In this document: in pieces, positions 22,975 through 35,766 of the stretch
Numbering within the stretch: position 1 is the stretch's first letter
How the letters are laid out: every line of letters begins with the position of its first letter
Made by a program: the position numbers and the translations under genes
Assembly (NCBI GenBank): GCA_038503075.1
Contig: JBCAML010000009.1
Coordinates: 434,001 to 498,000, forward strand
Direction of reading: 5' to 3'
From: Gyromitra esculenta
Taxonomy: Eukaryota > Ascomycota > Pezizomycetes > Pezizales > Discinaceae
Length of the DNA stretch: 64,000 nucleotides
Notes under the pieces: model-generated
Databases searched by the model: none
What the model was told of the DNA's origin: nothing
The model's input: the letters and a program-made list of their open reading frames with translations, nothing else

Positions 22975-22983
22975 ACGTTGCTT
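22975..22983 (+). promoter_or_regulatory. primer-binding site of copy F
   Basis: ACGTTGCTT, two bases after the LTR, complementary over nine bases to AAGCAACGT at 22741-22749 near the expected RNA 5' end. Confidence 0.55.
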
Positions 22984-23015
22984 CCTCATCTACACCTCCT
23001 ACACGACGCCCCTAC

Positions 23016-23171
23016 ATGGAAATTCTCAGTTGGATTCGCCAATCCATCCTCCAAATCTTTCCCTGCTTGACCCCGCGAAGACCCCAAACTCTCACCGAAG
23101 TCACTCCTGAGTGGCTTGATCAACATTACTTACGCACCAACTCCCTCCCGAGTGATCAGCCTAGATCATGA
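23016..23171 (+). other. upstream ORF (51 codons) overlapping gag ATG
   Basis: Encodes MEILSWIRQSI...FPCLTPRRPQTL..VTPEWLDQHYL and stops at a TGA that overlaps the gag start in ATGA (23168-23171). Related peptides occur in A and E. The arrangement would suit termination-reinitiation, but translation is not shown. Confidence 0.5.
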
Positions 23172-24487
23172 GTGCTTCCGCCCCCGCCGCCTCCTCCTCT
23201 GAAGGAGCCACTATCACTACCCCCTGCTTTCCCACAAAAGATGCCTTTGCTCAGGCATACTGAGACGACCCTGTAGAGTTGTATAATCAACTCCGAGATC
23301 TCAATCAGGCTTTAGAAGATCAAGTCGACGTTCTTCAGGAGAGCACGCAAGAGCTGGAAATAAAACTCAATACGGCGAAAATCCAAGCGGACAATGCAAC
23401 ACGACACGCCATGCAACAGGACCAACGAGTCACTGAAGCCGCCAACCTCATCACCAGATTACGCCAGGAACGCAAAGAAGCCAGAGTCGCCAATCAGGCC
23501 CCCCCAGCCCCACCAAACCTCACCGCCACCCCACCACCAGCCCACACCTCACGCTCCGAACGCATGCCTGACCCAGAGAAATTTGACGGGTCCCGAGCCA
23601 AACTCTCCGGTTTCGTTCTTCAACTCCGTTCCAAACTGGCCGTCAACAGAGACCGATTCGCGGACGAAAATACCATGATCCTTTATGCCATTAACCGTCT
23701 AGAAGGAGCAGCTTTGGAACAAGTTCGTCACAGTGTACTCCCCTCTGGCCTCACCACCTGGACCAATACTGCCGCCCTCATCGCCGCGTTAGAAACAGCT
23801 TTCGGAGACCCCGACCCCACTGGTACCGCTCGACGGGAATTACATCAACTACGTCAAGGCAAACGAGACTTCTCGGCTTACTTGGCCGACTTTCAACGGA
23901 TCATGGGACAACTCAATTTCGATGAGAATTCGAAGATGGACGCCCTAGAACATGGAATGTCGGAAGAGCTGAAGGAAGCTATGGTATTCGCCCCAATCGC
24001 CCCCGGTAACCTCCCTGAAATGATCCTTACCCTCACCCGACTGGACAATCGTATTCGAGCTCGCAAGGCAGAGAAACGGGGAAACGCCCGAGACAGTATG
24101 GGCCAATTCAGTGCTCCCGCCGCATTCACTCCCGTCTCCTCCTTCACTCCAGGAGGACTAGCCCCCATGGACCTATCCTTGGGTCGTATCAGCAACCTTT
24201 CTCGTCCCCCTCAAGACCAACGGTATACGATGGTCAATGGACGGAGAAAGCTCTCTGAAGAAGAAAAACAGTGGCGCCGTTCCACTGGAAAATGTATGTT
24301 CTGTGCCGCTCCCGACCACTCCTACGCCAACTGCCCGTCGGCCCCTAAAAAACCCACAATGAGAGGAGCTCTCACCGCTCCCCCTGCCAACCGTACGCCT
24401 CCCGCCTCTTCTCTGCCACCACCACCTCTTCCTCCTCAGTTTTTTGCTCTTGAATCGTCCAGCGCCTCCGAGGAGGCTTTAAACTAA
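23168..24487 (+). pseudogene. gag: gag of copy F (early nonsense codon)
   Basis: Starts MSASAPAASSSEG. Codon 32 (23261-23263) is TGA where other copies have CGA in QAYRDDP; downstream the frame is open for more than 400 codons through the coiled coil, gag domain and CCHC knuckle (CMFCAAPDHSYANC). It ends at TAA after TTTAAAC (24478-24484). A 9-bp stem follows (24492-24500 with 24513-24521). Confidence 0.88.
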
Positions 24488-25368
24488 TTTCACCGAAGTT
24501 GACTAGTGACCCAACTTCGGTTCCTTTTTCTTTACCTTTGTCTGCGTTTTCCATTTCGGGGTTTTCAGTGTCGGATACGTGCGTGGAGGATGGGTTGGAT
24601 GGGGAACATTTTGTTATTTCTTGTAGCATTTCCCACAATAATAAAATTATCAAAACCCACGCACTATTGGACACTGGCGCCTCCGGATACGCTTTCATTG
24701 ACAAAGAATTTGCGAGTCACCATTTTTTACCTCTTTCTCCCCTAAAAAATAGCAAGACAACTTGAGGTTATCGACGGCCGTCCCGTGTCCTCAGGAGATA
24801 TTACTCATATTGCTAACCTCGACCTGTCTATTCAACAACACCAGGAACGCCTCCCTTGCTTTGTCACCCAACTAGGACACTACCCCCTAGTTCTCGGAAT
24901 CCCATGGATGAATCATCACGATGTGCAACTCCATTTCGCCGATAAACGCATTGAGTTTAACTCTAAACTCTGCACCACCCATTGCGCCCCTCACTCCCCT
25001 TTTGTATCCACGCCCTCGATACCTGCTCCCTCTAGGCTAAACATGTAGTTTATTGGTGCCGCTAGTTTTAGAACGCTCACCAGAAAAAGAACCTCCCAGG
25101 CATATGCCATGTCCCTCTACGAGATCAATAAAATCATAGACGACAAAACCAGCAAGGAGGAATGGAAATCACGTATCCCTATGGAATATCACGATTTTCT
25201 TGATATGTTTGACAAAACCAAAGCCCAAGGCCTACCACCTCACCGACCTTACGACCATCGGATACAACTTCAAGAAGGAAAAGACGCCCCGTTTGGACTG
25301 CTGTATGGAATGTCCCGGGAAGAGCTCATTGTCCTAAAAAAATATATCGAGGACAATTTAGAGAAAGA
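24481..25368 (+). pseudogene. pol: pol of copy F (protease and early RT only)
   Basis: Retropepsin core ALLDTGASGYAFID near 24660-24700, a frameshift near 24750, a TAG near 25046 in place of a serine codon (LNM-stop-FIGAASF), then RPYDHRIQLQEGK and YIEDNLEK of the RT start. It is cut at 25368 by the inverted LTR tip, so the catalytic RT box is absent. Confidence 0.85.
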
Positions 25369-25433
25369 AATTATCCTACGTTACAACCGTTACTTCCCGA
25401 ACCCTAACCCATTACTTCACTTCATCCGTGAAA
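25369..25433 (-). repeat. inverted LTR tip ending copy F
   Basis: Its reverse complement begins TTTCACGGATGAAGTG and follows F's 5' LTR for about 65 bases with few changes, forming imperfect inverted termini with 22563-22627. Confidence 0.88.
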
Positions 25434-25476
25434 CCCGCTTTTCCCCCACAAAACCCAATACCCGAGAAAGAACCGA

Positions 25477-25889
25477 TCTCAAGGAGCGGGGTTTTCTATC
25501 AAGCTCTCAGGGATCCCCCGAGATGAGCAGTGCTACTTGAGTAGAAAACTTAGCGACGAGAGTATTTGCGAGATTCCACAGGCTCTACAAGTGATTCAAG
25601 TAAAGAAAACTTGAAGGCGGCGGCAGTGTGAAGGTTATGAAGAATAACTGAGACTTTGTATTGTAAATACTGAAGTGTACAATAGAAGACGTTACTTAAG
25701 AAAAAGAAGAAGAAAAAGTACAACAAGAGGGGGAATCCCTTCGCTTATATACTAGAGTTCCAACTTCATTGATGACAAAAACATGACTCATCGTAACGGA
25801 AAGCCAAAGAAACACAAAGAAGAATAACATAACGCAACGACCACGTACCCTTCAACCTAACCAGCCAACGAAAACATCCATCCATGAAA
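25477..25889 (-). repeat. divergent solo LTR in E's 5' LTR
   Basis: 413 bp flanked by ACCGA (25472-25476 and 25890-25894). Ends TTTCATGG...CCTTGAGA on the minus strand. Only short blocks match the main family (GAGCAGTGCTACTT, the palindrome region, the terminal bases), so it is a separate LTR subfamily. Confidence 0.88.
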
Positions 25890-25986
25890 ACCGAAATACA
25901 ATAGCATTATCTTTTACCGCAACCCTTAAAACATAACGACCCACAAACCGATACCTAACCCTATATCCAATTCTTAATCCGTGAAA

Positions 25987-27225
25987 TTAACTTGGAACGT
26001 AGTTGGAGTATGAAGCAGGAGTTTTGCGCGGGATCCGTCGAACTTTCTGGGTCTGGCATGCGTTCGAACGGTGAGTATTTGATGGCGGGGGTGGTGTAGC
26101 TGTGATGTTAGGTGGAGTGGGGGGTACTTGGGTGGCGGATCGGGCTTTATTCTCTTGTCGTAGTCGGGTGTTATACCTATTGGTAGCTTAGTTGGTTACG
26201 ACTTGAGTTCGCTTACGATGCACACATATGGACTAGCGTTCGATTCCCGACCAGGTCGGTTAGTAGTAATCTTTGCTGATTACTATTAAGTCTATTACCT
26301 GTCGCCTTGGCTCTTGATTCACCCTATCGACGAAGTGCAATAAGGGTAGAGGAGACAGCACTAATGGACGGATTGGATGTTTGGTTTCCTTGTGTCATCA
26401 ATGGCCGACTCTTTCGATCGACACTTCCCCGATTCGCTTATACGTTGCGTCGCCGGTTAATTCCGACAATCACGCCATACGATAATGAGAGGGGTAGGAG
26501 CGAAGGAAAGCGTTTCAGGGTCTATGGGATTTCTTCATGTTAGTTCATGTTATTACATAGCCTTTGTATTCGACGCTTGACTACTATAAGTAGTCCAGTG
26601 TTCTACCGTTGAGAAGGGTCTTCTTCCTGATCATTAGCGACGAAGAACGAGCCTTATCAATATTATATTGTTTCTAGCAAAATTACTTCCGTGCAATTTA
26701 CTCTTTTACTTGTGAATTACTTTTATCTCGCTTAGCAAGGCCTTGGCCCTTCAGCGTTAGTTATTAAAAACCTTACTATTGGAAGTTCTTCACGGAACTT
26801 TCTTTCGTCCTACTTTGAACCCTACGGTGATCTTTTAGCGGTTCATAAGAAGCAGTTAGGACTTGCGCCTGTGTATTGTGTTGCGGATAGCAACCGGGCA
26901 GGTTATAGCGTCTAGATTGTTATCTAAAACACTTGGAGATTTCTGTGCGGTAAGAAGTACCGGTCTTACATCGAACAATTAATTTAGTGGCGCAGTGACC
27001 CGTTGATCTTGTTCTGTAGCATGACGGAGGCGTTGTTGGTCTGGATCTGGGCGGTGTTGAGTTTTACCTCATTTTCTCGCTCGCTTTCCTGGAGGACATC
27101 GATTTGGTCTTCCGCGCTTGATTTAGGTCCCTGAGTTCATTATAGAGTTTTGCGGGGTTATCTTTGTGAGGCGAGCGAAAGCTTTTGGTGGGAAAGCGTT
27201 TCGCGGCGACGGCGGCTCCTTCCAT
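25987..27225 (-). pseudogene. gag: gag fragments of copy G
   Basis: Recognisable as the N-terminal half of gag (start MEGAAVAAKRFP at 27225; coiled-coil coding region near 27060-27110; NRDRF/LRSKL region near 25990-26080). Several deletions, and an 809-bp insertion at 26169-26977. Confidence 0.75.
26169..26977 (+). mobile_element. insertion with tRNA-like Pol III promoter
   Basis: 809 bp absent from the homologous gag of copies B, C and D, which continue from CGTAGTCGGG to the ATTA/GTGGC side. It starts TGTTATACC and ends CGAACA (TGTT...AACA). Near its left end are a good A box (TAGCTTAGTTGG, 26184-26195) and B box (CGTTCGATTCC, 26237-26247) 41 bases apart, in a degenerate tRNA-like context. 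No convincing coding sequence. A SINE-like element or a solo LTR are both possible; no clear target duplication. Confidence 0.55.
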
Positions 27226-27299
27226 GGTGAAAAGAGGGGGTATAGTTGTGCTTCATGGTGATCAGGTAGTAGAAGGTGTAGATGTTGGAAGCAACGTAA

Positions 27300-27709
27300 T
27301 CTCACGGTTGAGTCCCTCATTAAGCCCTTCAGTATCCCTGAAGGTGAGCAGTGCTACTTAAATGAGGAAAACAACGCGTTCAAAGTGTGCAGCGTTTCTA
27401 CAAGTTCTACAAGGGGTCTATCTCAAGGCGAGATAAGTGTAGCGAAATGAACAGCGACAGCGAGGGTTCTAAGGCAGAACCGTGATAGTATTCAGATAAT
27501 ACAGGAGAAGGTAACAAGAACGTTGCTTAAGGAAAGAAGAGAAAAGAAGACAGAGAACGACCAAAATCCACCATCCAAATACCCCGCTTTTCCCAACAAC
27601 CAGATAACCGATAACAACCGAAATACAATAACATTATGCAACAACCTCCAAATCCCTGTCAACCGTCTAACTAAAACCTAACCCTATACTCAATCCTTAA
27701 TCCGTGAAA
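27300..27709 (-). repeat. 5' LTR of copy G
   Basis: 410 bp, TTTCACGGATTAAGG...CCGTGAGA in transcription order, very like E's LTR at its right end (CTATA..CAAT.CTTAATCCGTGAAA on plus). Confidence 0.9.
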
Positions 27710-27714
27710 TTAAC

Positions 27715-28140
27715 ATCAAAACAACCAAGTGATTCACCATGATAGCGTCACATGACACTACATATTCTTCCCATTCTATCCCAAACCACCTACAGCCACA
27801 ATATCCAGACAGTTTGTGAAGTCAGTCTGTGTTCCCATACTCGTAAGTAATAACCGATTTCTTCGCCCCAAGAGGACCAACCCAATAATATCTTGAATCT
27901 GGTTTTTTAGCCTAGAAGCATCTCTATCCTAGTATAAATACTTGCAAGGATTTCTATAAGCAATATTAATCTCAACGTTCGTTACAACCACCACCTACCT
28001 GGTTACATATCTATGTACTTCACACCACACACACCCGACTCCAAACACAATAATGTCTGCAACCAATTCCCCAACAACTGCTTTCTCGCCAAGAAATATC
28101 TTGGTTTATGGGTGCTGTTGAATATGAACATTACAGTGAC
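27715..28140. other. intergenic, retrotransposon edge to tRNA
   Basis: Single-copy-looking sequence with no ORF of note; a TATAAATA-like box (CTAGTATAAATAC) near 27930-27942. I see no gene. Confidence 0.6.
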
Positions 28141-28241
28141 GGGCGTATGGTTTAGGGGTATAATTTCTCATTTGCAATATCGAATTGAAACCTTGATTTG
28201 GAAACTTGAGAAGGTCCTGGGTTCGATTCCCAGTGCGTCCA
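28141..28241 (+). tRNA. tRNA-Ala (anticodon UGC) with intron
   Basis: GGGCGTA acceptor pairs with TGCGTCC, then the discriminator A (28241). D arm GTTTAGGGGTATAAT; anticodon stem TCTCA/TGAGA; loop TTTGCAT once a 29-nt intron (28177-28205) is removed after position 37, as in nuclear tRNA introns; T arm CTGGG/CCCAG with loop TTCGATT. A run of eight T (28243-28250) is the Pol III terminator. Identity follows from the UGC anticodon and the GGGCGTATGG start usual for fungal tRNA-Ala. Confidence 0.92.
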
Positions 28242-28242
28242 C

Positions 28243-28250
28243 TTTTTTTT
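28243..28250 (+). terminator. Pol III terminator of tRNA-Ala
   Basis: Run of eight T one base after the discriminator base of the tRNA. Confidence 0.85.
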
Positions 28251-28606
28251 CTTTCCTTTTTGCTTTGTTGTTGAGCCTGCTGGCTGTCCGGAACCGCGTT
28301 GGAGGCCGGTGTGACTGAAACGTAACTTGGAAGTTAGAACCTCTGTGCGAGGTTGGTTTTCAGACAGACACCAAAATCTTCTGTTTTCAACTCGCTGAAT
28401 TTATTTCCTTTCACTCGTTTCTATTTACTCCATAACACTTTATCCGACCGGTCTTCGAAAGCTTAGAGAAGCATGTAGACCAAGAAAAACAAAAAACTCA
28501 ATGTCGCAAATACAAAAATACCACCATACAATAACCGAAGCAAAAAAAAATGCACCATCAATACACGTGGAATACATAAATAAATAAAACCCCTCGAGCC
28601 AAATTA
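28251..28606. other. intergenic / 3' flank
   Basis: Between the tRNA and the stop codon of the minus-strand KH-like gene; AT-rich, probably its 3' UTR. No other gene seen. Confidence 0.5.
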
Positions 28607-31532
28607 TTACTCATCAAACTCCTCTGGACCCGCATAACCAGGTTTTGCAAACTCCATACTTTCCTTCCTAACCTTTGAAATAAGCCTCGCGCACTCCTCA
28701 ATCCTCTTCATTAATTCCCTCCATCCGTCTCCATGCCATGGATCCTCCATCTCCAGTATATTACCATCTCTAGTATGTGGCGGGTCTTCAAACCCACCTA
28801 TGCCAGAGCTCTGGAAGAATGCGTCCACGTCGGGATCCCAGCCACCGGAACATCCGATCCCAATCATGGTCTGCTTTGATAGCGCGTTGACCCAGTCTTG
28901 ATGGGAAAGGCTAGCGCCCCAGCGGGTGTCGTGGTTTGGCTTTGTGCCCCTCCATGAGATAGGGACAGATTCGGCCCACAGATCGTTGACTTCGTCTGTA
29001 GGGAACCATTCGTACCGGGTGACTTCGAAGAGGAAGGAGGTCTTTCTTATCCAGTACTGGTACTTTGTCTTCATGATTACGTTTTCGACTACCATGCCAG
29101 GGAGGTTGGCGTAGCTGACTCGCTGGACTCTTCTCCTGCGATCTGGTTCGGCGCCGATGGGGGGCGGGATGGGATCGGACTCGTCTGGAATGTCTTCGAT
29201 GCGGAGCTTCCGGACAAATTCGGTGAAGATGGGGTATACATCTGAGTCCTTGCAGAACGGGTAAGTCGTGAGTTCTATTTGCCATGCTAGATTGCTTTCT
29301 AGGTCGAGGACCCTGACGTCGAGAGGGCCCTTGCAGCGGTTTTGTGGGACTCTGATTTGACCGTTCACGGCGTTGCGTCGGACGTATAACCATCTGCGAG
29401 CACCGGCTTTGTAGAGGTCGCCTCGCTCGTTGGTTAGTTCGCCGGGATGGCGGCCAGGGATTCGCACGAATTCGATTTCGAGACGGACGTCGTGTGTGGA
29501 TTTGCCGTCAAACATTTTGAGGTTGAGAGTGGCCTCTAGGACGGGCTCGGGAGTGAGTGAGTGTGGGGTTGTGTGGTCATCGTCATAACGCTCCTTAATT
29601 TCATTTTTGAAGGCATCATTGTCGAATGCAAAATTGCTGGTTTCCACAGGCTGGAAAAGATCCTTCCGTCGAAGACACTCATTGACGAGAGCTTTGGCGG
29701 CATGCTCTTCTCCAATACTACAGAAATAAGCCCACGCTAATAACCATAAAAGAGGGGTTTATAACATACTATCTTACAAGTTCTCCAGACGGTGCATTAT
29801 GCGGATTTGTCATTATCGCACCGAGCCCTTCGAAAGTGAACAGTCCACCCGGTGGTGCCGAGCCCGGATGTCCGAAAAACACCAATGTCCCAAATTGGAT
29901 TTTCAGAGTGGCATGACCTCTGAAATACAAAGCGTCATTTAATCCTTGTTGAGTCATTCCTTTTAGATATGAAGAATTTGCCCTCTCAAGTTTTGCTCTC
30001 CTCACTCTCCACTCATCCAAAAACTCCCTAGAAGGAGCTTTTCCGGAGAGCTGGGCCTGGAGGGTCATCGGGTCCGAACTGATGGTGATGTGACGACCTC
30101 CAAGATTATGTTCAACAAAGAGGCCTATAGAAGCCTTGGGAGGATTCAACGACGGAGTGTGAAGAATAAACCTCTCCCTCGGCCGCCGATTCCTCGCAGC
30201 AAATTCACAGAACGTGCCAAATATCCTATCAACAGCCTTCTGGACATTATCCGAATCGTCGCCAAGAACCTGAATTATCCCCTTCTCCCGCAAGAAGACT
30301 ATATAGACCTCACACTCGTACCGAATATCATCAAGTAGCTCAAAACTCAGTCCAAGGGCATCTTGTGGCCCTGCCCCCTTCAACCCGGTCCCTTTAGTAA
30401 TAGGCCAGACAAAGGACCCGATAGCATCAAATTCGAACGCCTCTTTAGGAGGTGGGTGGCGAAGACGCTTGCGCTTCGCTTCTTGGCGAATCTGGTCTTC
30501 TATACGGCGTTGTTTTCGATCACTCGGTGCTGCTTTAATCTTTTCCCAGTCCTCCCTGCGTTTTGATACCTTTGCCTTGTTGCGGCTATCAATTTCGCGG
30601 AGTATGTGTTCCATTAGTCCCAAGAGTTCGCGTCTTGCGATAGCGACCTGCGTGGGTTTCCCCCACATGAGGATTTTCTACCGCATCATGAATATCAATA
30701 TTCGCTGTTCGCAGAGAATATAAAGAGGTGTTATCTTACAGGCTCATCAGTTCTCAATGGCATCTGTAAATGGGTATTCGTCTTCCCAGCGATATGTCGA
30801 AGATTAATGATATCCGGTCCAAAAAACCTCGCATCAAAAGAAGGATGGCGTTGCACTAGTAGATCAAAACTCGCTGTATACAAAGTAAAAAAAATAAGCC
30901 CATCGAAACCCCGCCACAAAAATAAATAAATATATATATAAAAAGAGCTTACCAGTAGGAGGTTCACCAGCTCTTTCAGCTCTATCCCCATCATTCTCCC
31001 TCAACAGCCCATCGGGACCGTCGTATCCATCATACTCCAGTGCTGGATCTTCATTGTAGTAATAATTGGGTGAATTGTAACTCGAATAATCATACGCCTC
31101 CTCCGAGTCCGGCTCATAGCCATCATAGTTTGCGTAAGGATCCGGGAAACTCTCGCTAGAGGACGGAGTTGCATCATAATCGTACTGTCGGCGACGCCGT
31201 GAATTCTTCCCCCAGGGCGACACGGCCTCAAACTCCGTATCGGGCTCTGAACGGGTCGCCCAGTCGCTCTCAGGCGGCGATGTTACTGGGGGTGATTGCA
31301 GTGGAACCCCCCCCGCTCCAGTGACGGAAGAGGATGAGGCATACGCAGCGGGAGTTACCGGGCGTGAGACCTGGCCCCGAACCGAGCCCGCGACAGAGCC
31401 AGCGACGGAACCAGCAACTGACTTTTTCTTGTTCTTGTTCTTGTTCTTGTTCTTGTTCTTCTTATTGATGCGGACCGGGGGCTTATTATCAGTTTCTTCC
31501 CAGGCGGCTGCGTTAACCTTTTCGTAATCCAT
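28607..31532 (-). CDS. KH-domain-like protein, four exons, 910 aa
   Basis: Exons 31532-30953, 30873-30740, 30677-29770 and 29717-28607; the phases agree and the sum is 2733 bases. Donors are GTAAGC, GTAAGA and GTATGT; the last intron splits what would be a TAG. The start is the first ATG (MDYEKVNAAAWEE). N-terminus: asparagine-lysine repeats (a CTTGTT-type hexamer on plus near 31432-31466), then VAGS repeats and an acidic Tyr/Asp-rich stretch. Residues ~214-256 look like a KH fold: INLRHIAGKTNTHLQMP (GKTN in the GXXG position), then ILMWGKPTQVAIARREL across an exon join, so RNA binding is likely. The long C-terminal part (LEIEFVRIPGRHPGELTNERGDLY, RWLYVRR) I do not recognise; it reads like a fungal family of unknown function. 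Expressed level and location cannot be judged. Confidence 0.8.
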
Positions 31533-33069
31533 GCCTGGTGCTATCCCGTCCTGCCCTGCCCTGTACGATGGTGGTGTTTGCGAGAAGGGAGGGACTAAAA
31601 ATAAAAACAAAAATGGTAGTCCCAAGGGGAATTATATAGGTTCAGGACAAGGAGAGTCTTTTCAGGCAACCCGTATGGGTATGGCAACGGGACGCCTGAA
31701 TTATCTGCAGGCATTCTCACGAATATCCCCCGTGACCAAATAGCAATACGTGTCTATGGGCTGTTCACCGCAATTGGGAGGGTGAAGGGATTGAGGGTGT
31801 TTGGCAGTCTCCAGTAGTACTTGCACATACTCACTCGCGGAGTTTAATCAAGTTATGTCCAGCGTGGTCACGTGACAACTACTACGAGAAAAATACCCCT
31901 TACCCACATCGCCACTAGTCTCGCCAACTAGATTAGACGAGCACTTCCACTCGAGTGACAGCCGGTGAACGACATACGTACTATGCATATAGCTACACGT
32001 ATTATCCCTGACCAATCGCCATTAATAAGAAAAAAGTAGCCGCGGGCCTTGGATCGATTTTCTTCAATGGGGGGCGAAATGAATACATGTAGTTTTCACA
32101 ACCCACAAACAAACCCTTCCTTAAAAAAGCTAGCAAAAGCCAACCATTACATTGCAATATAACTCACTAGCACTTTTGGAGAAGAAAAAAAGATCCCAAG
32201 CTAAAATACCATCTACCTACCCCCCCACCATCTCCTCTACCCATTAACACAACGATATTTCAACATAAAAACGATAGGGTGAGAAACATACAAATTATTA
32301 CACGTCATTAGAAAAAGAGAGAGAGAGAACAAAAACGAAGAAAGGAAAGAATATATATAGAATATAATAATAAAAACGCCACGAAATACGAAGAACATGA
32401 CAAACATAAAAAGACCGAAGCCGTGATCCTGCTTCATTGTTAAAAAAAAAAAAACATGGACGAAAGATGGGTATGCATCTCCCTGTGCCCCTCAAACAAA
32501 CCTCTCATAGCTAGCTTTTTATCTTTTTTTTTCAAGAAATGTGAGAAGAGGGGAAGTGAAATAATAAAACAAGCCGGTAAAAAAGTGAGAAAAAAAGGAC
32601 ATAAGTAAACATAAAAGGGCTGTTAAAACATGAAAAGCGGCGCATAAGACACACACACGCACGTGCACGCACGTACAGAAAAAAGGCTCCCAGATGCTCG
32701 CAGTTCATAGACATCGGTATCATCGAGAAAAAAATGCCCCATCTTAATCCTAAGCTTGCCCACCGGGATATCATGAAAGGAAAAGAAATGAAAGGAAAAG
32801 AAAAGAAAAGAAAAGAAAAGAAAATGAAGAAAATGAAGAATAAAAAAGGATTCACTCTCGCTTTCCTGCTCACCACCCACCACCCACAAGATCAGACCGA
32901 ATACACAACCCAGAAAATTTACACATTTCCGCTAACTATTCGTAATCAAATCCAAGCCAAACCTGACCCAAAATCTAATCATACTCCCCTCCCCATTTTG
33001 CCAACACCCACACCCACAAGCACCGATATCCATCTACCTTCCCACTCTTAGGAGCTTCAAGACCACGAG
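31533..33069. other. intergenic between KH-like gene and cla4
   Basis: 1.5 kb. Contains the KH gene's 5' flank, an A/T-rich stretch and simple repeats: GAAAAGAAAA-type near 32775-32823 and alternating CA/CG near 32650-32676. Long ORFs here are low-complexity. The right end is the 3' UTR of cla4. Confidence 0.5.

Positions 33070-35766
<2,697 letters not shown>

Larger units (their letters stand above)
22563..25433 (+). mobile_element. aberrant chromovirus copy F with inverted LTR tip
   Basis: Plus-strand element flanked by CCCGC on both sides (22558-22562 and 25434-25438). It has a full 5' LTR, a leader with upstream ORF, gag, and pol only up to the early RT; then about 65 bases (25369-25433) that are the inverted first bases of its own LTR, ending CCGTGAAA. 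It therefore lacks a 3' LTR and has inverted ends. Confidence 0.85.
17845..25986 (-). mobile_element. chromovirus copy E, many times interrupted
   Basis: Pieces: pol 17845-18735 and 19149-20197; gag 20188-20771 and 21216-21960; a leader with upstream ORF; 5' LTR split into 22282-22562, about 25439-25471 and 25895-25986. It is interrupted by two solo LTRs, element F and a divergent solo LTR. Right of the LTR, TTAAC (25987-25991) is native G gag sequence, so E sits inside G. Confidence 0.88.
25987..27709 (-). mobile_element. chromovirus copy G (oldest, in host DNA)
   Basis: Degenerate gag pieces 25987-26168 and 26978-27225, leader, 5' LTR 27300-27709. Right of the LTR, TTAAC (27710-27714) begins single-copy host sequence. 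Gag is full of indels, in keeping with the oldest insertion of the stack. The left remainder lies beyond the window. Confidence 0.82.

Noticed and set aside
26307..26543. 78-codon ORF inside the 809-bp insertion
   Set aside because: No similarity to reverse transcriptase, transposase or any known motif; expected by chance.
31533..31625. In-frame N-terminal extension of the KH-like protein with a hydrophobic stretch
   Set aside because: It would need a TTG start; the first ATG is at 31532, so no signal peptide is inferred.
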